Position numbers and translations under genes: made by a program
Notes under the pieces: model-generated
What the model saw: only the letters and a program-made list of their open reading frames with translations
The model's database searches: none
Told to the model about the DNA's origin: nothing
Source of the DNA: Paraburkholderia dilworthii
GTDB taxonomy: Bacteria > Pseudomonadota > Gammaproteobacteria > Burkholderiales > Burkholderiaceae
Assembly: GCF_000472525.1 (NCBI RefSeq)
Contig: NZ_AWZT01000023.1
Coordinates: 43,935 to 105,654 of the forward strand
DNA length: 61,720 nt
Direction: 5' to 3'
Shown: in pieces, positions 52,675 to 61,290 of the stretch
Layout: every line of letters begins with the position of its first letter
How positions within the stretch are numbered: position 1 is the stretch's first letter

Positions 52675-54294
52675 CTACAGGAGATGTTCGATCGGCAGTA
52701 TCGACAGAAACCAGACGCCCAGTCGACTCCACCAGGTGGTGTTGGGCTCGGTGTCATATCGCACCTGCGCGTCGCCGTTCTGTTTCAGCCAGTACAGCGC
52801 CCCGTTGGTATCGAGGTGTACCGAATACGCGACCTGCGGTACGAGCGACAGGAAAATGGATTCGATCCGGCTCGCCAGTGGGGCACTGTCTATGACGAAG
52901 CCGAGTTCTGTGTTGACATTCGCGGATCGCGGATCGAAATTGAACGATCCGACAAAGACGCGATTGCCATCCACAGCGAAGGTCTTCGCATGCAGGCTCG
53001 ATCCTGAGCCACCGAATATGCGGGCGTGCTCCGCGTTCTTGTCCGTCACGCCAGGCAACCGTCGCAATTCGTACAGTTGCACGCCCGAGTCCAACAGTTC
53101 AACGCGTCGCTTGGCGTACCCCGAGTGCACCACCGCGACGTCGGTGGCTTCGAGTGCATTGGTCAGCACGCGCACGGTTACCCCGCTTCGCGCGAGCTGG
53201 GCGAAGTACTGGGTACCGGTGGTGGCCGGCACGAAATAGGGCGAAACAAGGTCCAGCTCGCGCGCCGGGTCGCCCAGGATCTCCCGGAACTGATGCAGGA
53301 CAAATGCTTGCTGAGGCGCCGTACCCAAACCCTTTGCCGGGTCGTCACTGACCATTCGGATTGTGGCCCATTCCAGCGGCAACGTGCCGTCGAGCAATTG
53401 CGGCACGACAGGCGCATCGCGGATTGCCTGCGTGTAAGCGATCGCCTCGGGGTCATGTTCGATCTTCTGTGCCTTGCGCTCGATGTCATCGAGTTGCCCG
53501 GCCTCAGCCCGGTGCACGATCAGGTCGACCGGATAGGACGACCCGCTTGCCCAATAGCGATCGAAGTCTTCCGCGACATCCGTCGCGATTGGACCCACGG
53601 CGAGGATATCAAGGTCGGCGAAAACAATGCCGTCGGTGGCGCCAAAGTACTCATCGCCGATGTTGCGGCCGCCCACAATCGTCACGGCGCCGTCGGCGGT
53701 GAACGACTTGTTGTGCATGCGACGGTTGAGTCGAGCAAAGTCCGTCAGAAAGCCGATGAATTTGGGCTTGCGAATGACGAACGGGTTGAACAGCCGGACC
53801 TCGATGTTCGGACGGGCCTGCAGCGAGGCAAGCGTGTCATCAAGCGACGACGGTATTCCGTCATCGTCAAGCAGCAAGCGCACGCGCACCCCGCGATCAG
53901 CCGCCTGATGGAGAGCTTCGAGCAGGAGTGTCCCCGTCAGGTCGTCCTTCCAGACGTAGTACTGTACGTCCAACGTGCGTTCCGCCGCCCGGGCCAACTC
54001 CATCCGCGCCGCGAACGCTGCAAGCGGGTTCGCGAGGGGATAGATTCCGGCCATGCCGAGACGACCAGCATCCTCCTGCGCACTTGATTCTCCGAGCTTC
54101 GTGGTCTGCGCATCAGCAGCCGTTATCGCGACCGATTGCGTGCGATTCGCGAGCGACGGCAGTGCGCAGCCGCTCAGCGCGCCGGCGCCGAGTGTAATCC
54201 ATGATACGAAGATCACCACTCGCCTGGACACATGTAGAGCGATGTCTCCGGGCGAGGGCGTGGCGCGTCGGGTTCCGGCGATGAAGATGTTCAC
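52675..54294 (-). CDS. Phospholipase D-family lipoprotein (cardiolipin synthase-like)
   Basis: A 539-residue protein. The N-terminus has a hydrophobic segment and a lipobox-like GALSGC near residue 43, so it is probably anchored in the envelope. Two HKD motifs are present: MHNKSFTADGAVTIVGGRN near 192 and LHAKTFAVDGNRVFVGSFNF near 411, each with the following Gly-Gly/Ser-Asn residues. This is the layout of the ClsC/YmdC branch of cardiolipin synthases, which transfer phosphatidyl groups; such proteins may also act as phospholipases. The start is the ATG at 54294. Confidence 0.9.
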   Translation of the reverse strand: MNIFIAGTRRATPSPGDIALHVSRRVVIFVSWITLGAGALSGCALPSLANRTQSVAITAADAQTTKLGESSAQEDAGRLGMAGIYPLANPLAAFAARMELARAAERTLDVQYYVWKDDLTGTLLLEALHQAADRGVRVRLLLDDDGIPSSLDDTLASLQARPNIEVRLFNPFVIRKPKFIGFLTDFARLNRRMHNKSFTADGAVTIVGGRNIGDEYFGATDGIVFADLDILAVGPIATDVAEDFDRYWASGSSYPVDLIVHRAEAGQLDDIERKAQKIEHDPEAIAYTQAIRDAPVVPQLLDGTLPLEWATIRMVSDDPAKGLGTAPQQAFVLHQFREILGDPARELDLVSPYFVPATTGTQYFAQLARSGVTVRVLTNALEATDVAVVHSGYAKRRVELLDSGVQLYELRRLPGVTDKNAEHARIFGGSGSSLHAKTFAVDGNRVFVGSFNFDPRSANVNTELGFVIDSAPLASRIESIFLSLVPQVAYSVHLDTNGALYWLKQNGDAQVRYDTEPNTTWWSRLGVWFLSILPIEHLL

Positions 54295-54831
54295 GTTGAA
54301 TGATCAGCGGGTCGGATTCCCTCATCCTCCATGATGCAGCGCGGCAAAGCGGTCTTTTGAGCCGTGTTCCTTGGTGCGAGCATATCGTACGGTGCGCTCT
54401 GTGACCGTTGCGTTTGTGCGAACAGCCGCTTCACGACGGCCGGTTGTATGACGAGAAGGCCCCAAAGAAACAGATTTCCGGGCGCTTGAGTAGCAGATCG
54501 TGAGTTCAATGGCGGTTTGATGACGCCGGATGATCCGTCTCTTCTACAGGAGCAAACCAATTCACGTTTGGCGTAGCGGACCCGCCCCACGGGCCGCCCC
54601 TCATCACTCCAGGCTCGATAAAATCAAATCGCGTTTGCTTTCCTCGCATATAGAGCTAGATTTAAGAGCGATGCAGCTTACGTGTCTGAGAGATCGGCAA
54701 CAGTCTGGGATTTTCCTCAGAGCCGAGGCGCCTCTTTTCCGGGAAAGCCGAATGACATTTCGATTTCAGGCTCGGCCCGTCCAATAGCAGCTTCAGGCAG
54801 ACATCTTCAAAGACGCCGGGAGATCACCTCG
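54295..54831. other. Intergenic region between phospholipase D and sulfatase maturase genes
   Basis: About 540 bases between divergent genes. No recognisable gene. An open frame upstream of 54832 in phase with the maturase was not accepted as part of it because it lacks family similarity. Promoters for both directions are expected here but were not pinned down. Confidence 0.4.
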
Positions 54832-56235
54832 ATGGAATCGACGTCGTTGTCGGGCACTAGCGCTACTGCCACGACCGAAGCCCCACCGGGAGAGGCACCG
54901 CCGCGCTTTCATCTGCTGGCAAAGCCGAGCGGATCCACTTGCAATATTGACTGCAAGTACTGCTTTTTTCTGTCCAAGGAAGCGCTATACCCGAGCGGGA
55001 AACACCGGATGTCGGAAGCGACGCTCGAAACCTACATCCGTCAGTTGCTGGAGTCACATCGCACACCAGAGGTCACGGTGGCGTGGCAGGGTGGCGAACC
55101 CACGCTGATGAAGGTCGACTTTTTTAGAAGCGCCGTCGAACTCGTCGAAAGGTACCGCAAGCCCGGACAGGTTGTGAGGCATACCTTCCAGACTAACGGC
55201 ATCCTTCTCGACGATGAATGGTGCGCCTTCTTCAAGAAACATCACTTTCTTGTCGGCCTGAGTGTCGATGGTCCGCGTGGGCTCCACGATGCTTACCGCG
55301 TGGATCGCCGTGGCGGGGGAACGTTCGATCTCGTCATGCAGGGCTGGAGGCAATTACAGAGACACGGGGTCGAGTTCAACATTCTCTGTACGGTCAACGC
55401 TGCCAACGAACATCACGGCCGCTCGGTCTATCGCTTCTTTCGTGACGAACTCGGGGCAAAGTGGGTGCAGTTCATCCCGATTATCGAGCGCGCGACCGAA
55501 CAGACCATCGAGGTCGCGAACCACGGCTGGAGTGAACGGCCTGACCGCAAGCGCGTGCTTTATACACAAACCGGCAATCTGGTTACTAAACGCTCGGTGG
55601 GTTCGGAGCAGTACGGCCGGTTCCTGATGGACGTCTTCGAAGAATGGGTGCGCCACGATGTAGGTCGCGTCTACGTGCAGCTGTTCGATGTGACGCTCGA
55701 GGCTTATTTTGGCCGCTATCTGTTGTGCCTTCACGCACCGACCTGCGGCCTTGGTCCCGCGCTCGAATACAACGGCGACCTCTATTCTTGCGATCATTTC
55801 GTCGAGCCTGGTTATCGGCTTGGCAATATTCACGAGACACACATGCTCGAACTGATGGCGTTGCCCGAGCAGCGCCAGTTCGGACAGGCCAAACGAGATT
55901 CGCTGACCGCACAGTGCCGGGATTGCGAGGTTAAGGCGTTATGCAACGGCGGTTGCCCGAAGGACCGCTTCGCCTTTTCATCCGATGGCGAACCTGGTCA
56001 CAACTATCTCTGCCCCGGCCTGAAGCTGTTTTTTACCGAGTCGGGCCACGCAATGCGGACGATGGCCCGGCTTCTTCGTGATGGCCGACCGCCCTCCGAC
56101 GTGATGGCGATCACCGCAGCCGATGACAAACGGCGCGGACCCTATGCGTCCTGCCCATGTGGAAGTGGCCGGAAATTCCGCTTCTGTCACGGCAACAACG
56201 CGTCGCTCCCCTCTTGCGAGGGAGGGAGGCAGTGA
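54832..56235 (+). CDS. Anaerobic sulfatase-maturating enzyme (radical SAM, SPASM) with SEC-C tail
   Basis: A 467-residue iron-sulfur enzyme that converts a Cys or Ser of sulfatases into formylglycine in the cytoplasm. The radical SAM cluster is CNIDCKYC near residue 37, followed by AWQGGEPTLM. SPASM auxiliary-cluster cysteines are in CGLGPALEYNGDLYSCDHF and CRDCEVKALCNGGCPKDR. After about residue 440 a SEC-C zinc motif is added: CPCGSGRKFRFCHG. The ATG at 54832 follows GGGAGATCACCTCG. The next gene on the strand is a sulfatase with the matching Cys motif. Confidence 0.92.
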   Translation: MESTSLSGTSATATTEAPPGEAPPRFHLLAKPSGSTCNIDCKYCFFLSKEALYPSGKHRMSEATLETYIRQLLESHRTPEVTVAWQGGEPTLMKVDFFRSAVELVERYRKPGQVVRHTFQTNGILLDDEWCAFFKKHHFLVGLSVDGPRGLHDAYRVDRRGGGTFDLVMQGWRQLQRHGVEFNILCTVNAANEHHGRSVYRFFRDELGAKWVQFIPIIERATEQTIEVANHGWSERPDRKRVLYTQTGNLVTKRSVGSEQYGRFLMDVFEEWVRHDVGRVYVQLFDVTLEAYFGRYLLCLHAPTCGLGPALEYNGDLYSCDHFVEPGYRLGNIHETHMLELMALPEQRQFGQAKRDSLTAQCRDCEVKALCNGGCPKDRFAFSSDGEPGHNYLCPGLKLFFTESGHAMRTMARLLRDGRPPSDVMAITAADDKRRGPYASCPCGSGRKFRFCHGNNASLPSCEGGRQ

Positions 56236-56408
56236 AGGAAAACGCATCGGGGTGACGGGCAGCTCAAACCTTTGAGGTTGACTGCTTTTCAGCCATCTAG
56301 CGCTTGACGTGGCGGATTACGGATTTCCGGTGCATCCCCACGGCTGATACGTTCTCTAGCCGGGGTTCCGCAAGTGGCCTGTTTCTATCTGAACGGAAAG
56401 GAGCAATC

Positions 56409-57899
56409 ATGGCAGCCAAGCAACCCAATATCCTGATCCTCTGGGGCGATGATGTCGGATGGTGGAATATCAGCTTCAACAGTCGCGGACAGATGGGCTA
56501 CCGGACACCAAACATCGACCGGATTGCGAACGAGGGAGTTGCGTTCACCGATTACTATGCGCAACAGAGTTGCACGGCCGGACGCGCTGCGTTCATTACA
56601 GGCCAAAACCCGATCCGCACGGGCTTAACCAAAGTTGGCATGCCCGGGGCGGATCTTGGCCTGTCGACCGAGGACCCGACGATTGCCGAACTGCTGAAAC
56701 CCTTGGGTTACACCACGGGGCAGTTCGGCAAGAACCACTTGGGCGACAAGGATGAGTTCCTGCCTACGATGCATGGTTTCGACGAATTCTTTGGAAACCT
56801 CTATCACCTGAATGCCGAGGAAGAACCCGAGGATCCCGACTATCCGAAGGACCCCGAATTCAGGAAACGATTCGGCCCCCGCGGTGTACTTCACTGCTGG
56901 TCGGACGGCAAGGGCGGACAGAAGATCGATGACACGGGCGCGCTCACCCGCAAACGCATGGAGACCGTCGACGACGAAACCACCGAGCATGCCCTCGCGT
57001 TCATTGACAAGGCTCACCAGGAACGCAAGCCGTTCTTTGTCTGGTACAACACCACGGCGATGCACTTCAGGACCCACTGCGCCGAAAAGCACAAGGGCAA
57101 AAGCGGACAGGGAGACTACAACGACGTAATGGTCGCCCACGACGAAAACGTCGGCAGGATGCTCGGCAAGCTGGATGAACTCGGTATCGCCGACGACACC
57201 ATCGTCATGTATTCGACCGACAACGGCCCGCACTTCAATAGCTGGCCGGACGCCGGCATCACACCGTTCCGCTCCGAGAAGAACACCAACTGGGAAGGCG
57301 GCTGGCGCGTGCCTGCTTTCGTTCGCTGGCCGGCCCAGATTCCGTCTGGCACAGTGCTCAATGGGATCGTCACTCACCAGGACTGGCTGGCGACATTTCT
57401 GGCCGCTGCGGGCGTGCCGGACGTGAAGGAGAAGCTTCTCGAGGGATATGAGGCCGGGCCAAAAACCTACAAGGTACACCTCGACGGCTTCAACATGCTT
57501 CCCTATCTGCGGGGTGAAGTCAGTGAGAGTCCCCGCCAGTCCTTTTTCTACATCAGCGATGACGGCGACATCCTCGCAATCCGCATGAAGGACTGGAAGA
57601 TGGTCCTTCAGGAGCAGCGGGCAACCAGACTGCAATGCTGGGCGGAACCATTTGTCCCATTGCGCATCCCCAAAATGTTCCATCTGAGGCGCGACCCGTT
57701 TGAGAGAGCCGACGAGAACTCGAACACATACTGGGACTGGATGATCTCTCACGCCTACCTGCTTTACGCGATGCAGGCAATCGTAGCGGGCGAAATTGGC
57801 CAGTTCAAGGCTTATCCTCCGCGCCAGAAGCCAGCTTCGTTCAATCTCGATGCCGTGTTACGACAACTCGAGGACGCAAGCGGCAGCGCCGGGCATTGA
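56409..57899 (+). CDS. Arylsulfatase, cysteine type
   Basis: A 496-residue sulfatase of the alkaline phosphatase superfamily. The metal site starts ILILWGDDVGWWNIS. The modified residue is the Cys in QQSCTAGRAAFITGQ (C-x-A-x-R) near residue 56. Other active-site parts are FGKNHLGD and YSTDNGPHFNSWPD. No signal peptide is present (MAAKQPN), so it should act in the cytoplasm or leave by another route. The ATG at 56409 follows GGAAAGGAGCAATC. It is co-directional with the maturase 174 bases upstream, which probably activates it. Confidence 0.93.
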   Translation: MAAKQPNILILWGDDVGWWNISFNSRGQMGYRTPNIDRIANEGVAFTDYYAQQSCTAGRAAFITGQNPIRTGLTKVGMPGADLGLSTEDPTIAELLKPLGYTTGQFGKNHLGDKDEFLPTMHGFDEFFGNLYHLNAEEEPEDPDYPKDPEFRKRFGPRGVLHCWSDGKGGQKIDDTGALTRKRMETVDDETTEHALAFIDKAHQERKPFFVWYNTTAMHFRTHCAEKHKGKSGQGDYNDVMVAHDENVGRMLGKLDELGIADDTIVMYSTDNGPHFNSWPDAGITPFRSEKNTNWEGGWRVPAFVRWPAQIPSGTVLNGIVTHQDWLATFLAAAGVPDVKEKLLEGYEAGPKTYKVHLDGFNMLPYLRGEVSESPRQSFFYISDDGDILAIRMKDWKMVLQEQRATRLQCWAEPFVPLRIPKMFHLRRDPFERADENSNTYWDWMISHAYLLYAMQAIVAGEIGQFKAYPPRQKPASFNLDAVLRQLEDASGSAGH

Positions 57900-58102
57900 C
57901 CGCGAATAAAGGAGACCAAGAAGCGGCGCCCACAGAAGCTGCAGGTTCCGGGCTCTGCGAACGCCGGGGTGCGCGCAGCCTTACCGCTCGAAGTGCAGTG
58001 GCCTCTCGACGGCAATAGAGTCGAACTGGGGTTGCGCCCGCGCTCAGGAGCACTGACTTGTCCGTGTTCCGGATGCCTCACGCGGACATTGGATTCGGCT
58101 GC

Positions 58103-58864
58103 TCAGAACCGTATTCCCAAGCCCATGTAGAAGCCGGCTGTCCTCACGTCGTAAAGGAAGTCCGGCTTCTCATAGTTCATGCTAAGTACGCGGTAACCGG
58201 CTTTCGCGCTGATCGTTTTTGAGAACCTGTATTCCGCGCCAGCGAGAAGTTGCCAGGACAGGCGCGAGCCACCGGCACCCACGTCGGCATAGCCAACCAC
58301 CGACCACCGGTCTGTAAAGAGGTACGCGGCACGTGCACCGACGAAACCGTCGGTCCAGTCGACGCTATCGCTCCGACTAACGCCTCCCGGTAGTAACCGA
58401 CTCGGTGAAAATGAGATCTGGGAGTAGAGATTGGTATATCGAACGCCTACCAGCGCATCTACCGGCGTTATCCGGCTGTCGACCAGACGATAAGCGCCCG
58501 CCAACTGCGCGATGGTTTGGTCTCCCTTCAGTTTGGCTGTGCCCAGCGCTCCACCAAGCAGCGGATCGGACGTCTTCGAAAGCTTTACATAGATCGTATC
58601 GAAAATTATTGCCCACCGCCCTTTGCGCGCTTCGAAGGAACCCATCGCTCCGAAGTCAAGGTTTCGCCACACATTGGAGAAACTCGCGTCCAGGTTCGCG
58701 GTCGGAGTTCTAGCTCCGACGCGTCCCCACCCGCTGAAACCGGCGGCCCAGAGGTACGGTGTAGCCTCGAACTGCCAGGCGTCGCGAGACGTTTGAGCAT
58801 TGGACAACACGGGCGCCGCAGCAATGAAGGCAGACACGATCACCGGGAGTTTTGCACGGTCCAT
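58103..58864 (-). CDS. Outer-membrane beta-barrel-like protein, function unknown
   Basis: A 253-residue protein from the ATG at 58864, behind GCGAGGAGCATCTTC. The signal peptide is VIVSAFIAAAPVLSNA (cleavage near residue 23). The mature part alternates short strands and turns, for example WQFEATPYLWAAGFSGWGR, VGARAAYLFTDRWSVVGYAD, LLAGAEYRFSKTISAKAGYR, and ends GFYMGLGIRF with a terminal Phe, typical of outer-membrane barrels. Codons upstream of 58864 give no sensible extension. It points back toward the sulfatase. Confidence 0.8.
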   Translation of the reverse strand: MDRAKLPVIVSAFIAAAPVLSNAQTSRDAWQFEATPYLWAAGFSGWGRVGARTPTANLDASFSNVWRNLDFGAMGSFEARKGRWAIIFDTIYVKLSKTSDPLLGGALGTAKLKGDQTIAQLAGAYRLVDSRITPVDALVGVRYTNLYSQISFSPSRLLPGGVSRSDSVDWTDGFVGARAAYLFTDRWSVVGYADVGAGGSRLSWQLLAGAEYRFSKTISAKAGYRVLSMNYEKPDFLYDVRTAGFYMGLGIRF

Positions 58865-59090
58865 GAAGATGCTCCTCGCGAATCCAGTTCGGGGCGACGT
58901 CGGCCTCCTCCTGCTGGAAGCCGGGATCGGTGGAATCTTTCGGGGCAAAACGGTACGGGACTTCAGCGACATGCAGTCTTGTTCGCGGCTGGCAGACAAG
59001 GCGAAAATCTTGTCGTCCCGATCGGGTTTGAAACAAGCATAGTCCGACGCGCCGTACTTAAGGGCTCGGGTTTACACCACGGCCTCATAT

Positions 59091-59810
59091 TCAGTGGAGG
59101 AGCTCCACGGCGCAATCGGCTGAAGTTATCGCGCCAAGGGCACATACGCCATGAGGACATCCTTCATTTCTCCAGCGATTGAAGAAGCCTCGAGAATTCT
59201 GAGGCTGTACGCGGATGATTCCGCCGGCTGGGCTATCAATAACTGCGATTAGAGCCAGCGATAGCGCGACTGTCACGGGCAGAATTGTAATGAGGCCGCT
59301 TCGCAGTGTCCCATTTGTGCCGTCGCCCTGCACGACACAACCAAGTAGTGCAATGACAATCATGAGATACCACGCGCCAAGGGGAATGTGATTGATCCGC
59401 AAGGCCTCGAAATAATCTTGGGAGTTGAGCACGTCGTTCATTCCCGCGACGACGAGGGCCCCGACTGATGTTGGCTGATCCCGCGCCACCTGAGAAGCGA
59501 GCCGCCATAGCTCCGATTGAACATCCGCCGTATCGCGTCTCAGGCGTCCACGCTCGTGTGAATCTCGGGTCCGGAAATCAGCGACTCTCAGCTTCGTGTA
59601 ACGGATCAATCCATCTTTCATCTTCGCACCGACGGTGGCGTCGGTCAGATCTGCGCGCGCGTATTCCGTACCTATCGCGTTAGCTTCGCTTTCCTCCAGA
59701 TTCTTGCGCTCGTCATAGTGGCTGACTGCCATGGAAAGGCTGAATCCGATCAGCAGCGCCAGCAACGTCAGGGTAGCTGTCTGGACAATATTGAAATCCT
59801 GTCGGTCCAC
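59091..59810 (-). CDS. Bestrophin-like (DUF4239 type) membrane protein
   Basis: A 239-residue protein from the GTG at 59810 (a stop codon lies directly upstream in frame). It shows the family stretch DFNIVQTATLTLLALLIGFS then YDERKNLEESEANAIGTEYA, a cytoplasmic helical middle, and two later membrane helices (LGAWYLMIVIALLGCVV, ILPVTVALSLALIAVIDS) followed by PAGGIIRVQPQN. After PQN the tail (RGFFNRWRNEGCPHG) looks unlike the family; a one-base shift would give LEASSIAGEMKDVLMAYVP instead, so the end may be frameshifted. The N-terminus is shorter than many members. Confidence 0.75.
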   Translation of the reverse strand: MDRQDFNIVQTATLTLLALLIGFSLSMAVSHYDERKNLEESEANAIGTEYARADLTDATVGAKMKDGLIRYTKLRVADFRTRDSHERGRLRRDTADVQSELWRLASQVARDQPTSVGALVVAGMNDVLNSQDYFEALRINHIPLGAWYLMIVIALLGCVVQGDGTNGTLRSGLITILPVTVALSLALIAVIDSPAGGIIRVQPQNSRGFFNRWRNEGCPHGVCALGAITSADCAVELLH

Positions 59811-59894
59811 TTAGGGAGCACAGCCCCGCGCCGTAAAAAATACGCACCAAATGAATACGAGGACTACATTCATGCAGTGCGGCTCGGCAACCAG

Positions 59895-60722
59895 CTACGG
59901 TCCCCGCGGAAAGAGAAATGTCACCACTGCGCGCGCGCCCCAACCGCTCGGCCCGCTGGGTGCGCTCGCAGCCCAATATCGCAGGCCAGCCCCAAAGCTC
60001 ACTGGTTGCGAGCCAACTTTGACCAGCTTGGTCATTACGGCATTCAACGGAATAGACCAGCGATGTCGCTCCCAATCGTATGTCGACTCCGTGTTGAGCG
60101 AAAACGTCCATGCGTCGTCCGTCGTGTAACTGACGAATGGTTGCAGAAAAGTCGAGTTCACATTATTTGAACCGCTACCGGCGAATGACCAGATATGGTT
60201 GCCCAACATGCCTACAGTCCATGGCCCGACCTGGGCCAGGCCGACCGCCGTCGGTCCGGCGGCCCATTTACGTGCCGACAGCAACGGATCTGTTCCGGTA
60301 GGGAAGAGAAAAACCGGACCGGCTCCCCAGATGATGCCATTTGCAGTTGGGCGCTTGGGCGAAAGGAAAAGGCTTTGCACTGTATCCCCGAGACCAGCCT
60401 GACTTCCCGACCCTTGCACGACGCCGGTCTGCGACACAATTGGCACGATAGTTCGGCTAATGATATTCCAGTCGCTGTTGAGCGTCATCGGCACGACGGG
60501 TTGAACGTTGATCGTCCATTTGTGACCGCCAGAATCGCTGCCCATGCCGCGATCATAGTTTGCCTGGATCGGGACACTGATCAGCGCGGCGACGGGGTTG
60601 CTCAATTGTTTTGCGAGTTGCGCGTCATCTTCCGCTCGTGCCTGCATGGCGCCGGCCGCAGTGAGGACCGACGTTGCGACCACACGCGTGCGCAATCTGG
60701 AAGCAGATGAAAAGCATGCCAT
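59895..60722 (-). CDS. Outer-membrane transporter-like beta-barrel protein
   Basis: A 275-residue protein. The signal peptide ends GAMQARA near residue 30. The mature sequence begins EDDAQLAKQLSNPVAALISV then PIQANYDRGMG, a start widely seen in proteins annotated simply as 'transporter' (barrel-type), and continues with barrel strands such as WTINVQPVVPMTLNSDWNI, VGPWTVGMLGNHIWSFAG, FLQPFVSYTTDDAWTFSLN and a terminal WGARAVVTFLFPRGP. Substrate unknown. Together with the two genes downstream it may form an envelope module. Confidence 0.82.
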   Translation of the reverse strand: MACFSSASRLRTRVVATSVLTAAGAMQARAEDDAQLAKQLSNPVAALISVPIQANYDRGMGSDSGGHKWTINVQPVVPMTLNSDWNIISRTIVPIVSQTGVVQGSGSQAGLGDTVQSLFLSPKRPTANGIIWGAGPVFLFPTGTDPLLSARKWAAGPTAVGLAQVGPWTVGMLGNHIWSFAGSGSNNVNSTFLQPFVSYTTDDAWTFSLNTESTYDWERHRWSIPLNAVMTKLVKVGSQPVSFGAGLRYWAASAPSGPSGWGARAVVTFLFPRGP

Positions 60723-61074
60723 GTTGATGCTCCGGAGTACGAGCGCTTTCTATCGCACCATTTGCGGTTGCTTGATCGGTCGATTTGTGAGCGAGTTGTC
60801 TCGAGGATTGACGGTGCGCCGCTAAATCATCTGCATCGCTGTAGACGGTACTAACATAGGATAGCTATGCGTAGTTGACAACGTAAAATTGTCCCTCGCC
60901 TTCGGCGCAAATGCGGATGACTCGATAAGGTCGACAACTGTTGCCGTTACACTGAATGACTGCAATAGGTCGAGTGTAGGTTCGCTGATGCAGGAAACTG
61001 CGTCCGTCTGCTCGATGCCGCCACCGTCAGCAATCCGCCACATTGCTGACGTAGAACCCAGCCCGCCCCAATGT
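60723..61074. other. Intergenic region with dispersed repeat copy B
   Basis: About 350 bases. The right part (60968-61074) is copy B of the repeat found at 30082-30190. The minus-strand open frame 60822-61043 crosses the repeat and is not considered a real gene. Confidence 0.5.
60968..61074 (+). repeat. Dispersed repeat, copy B
   Basis: Aligns with 30082-30190 in the same orientation: TTCGCTGATGC, GCTCGATGCCGCCACCGT, GACGTAGAACCCA and CCAATGTC are shared. Here it directly precedes an integrase gene fragment, suggesting that it belongs to the flank or end of an integrated element. Confidence 0.75.
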
Positions 61075-61290
61075 CTTCAATCTTGCGATCGACAGTAAGC
61101 TGCGCGGGTGCGACCTTGTCAATCTGCATGTCCGCGACGTAACGCACGGCACTCAGATACTGCCACCTCGAAATGATAATGCAGCGCAAGACCAAACGAC
61201 CCGTGCAGTTGGAGGTTTCAGAGCCTGCTCGCGTTGCGGCCGCTGCATGGATCGAAAAGGCCAAGCTGAGGTCCGAGGAGTACCTTTCCC
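61075..61290 (+). pseudogene. Tyrosine recombinase/integrase fragment interrupted by an IS
   Basis: One frame reads FNLAIDSKLRGCDLVNLHVR then DVTHGTQ, the start of the catalytic domain of a site-specific integrase (first catalytic Arg in KLRGCDL). After a frameshift near 61170 the next frame reads MQRKTKRPVQLEVSEPARVA, AAAWIEKAKLRSEEYL. The match stops at 61290, exactly where an IS6-type terminus begins. The C-terminal catalytic HxxR and Tyr are missing. Confidence 0.82.

Noticed and set aside
56625..57752. Long minus-strand open frame (375 codons) opposite the sulfatase
   Set aside because: Shadow of the sulfatase gene, caused by high GC; no motif.
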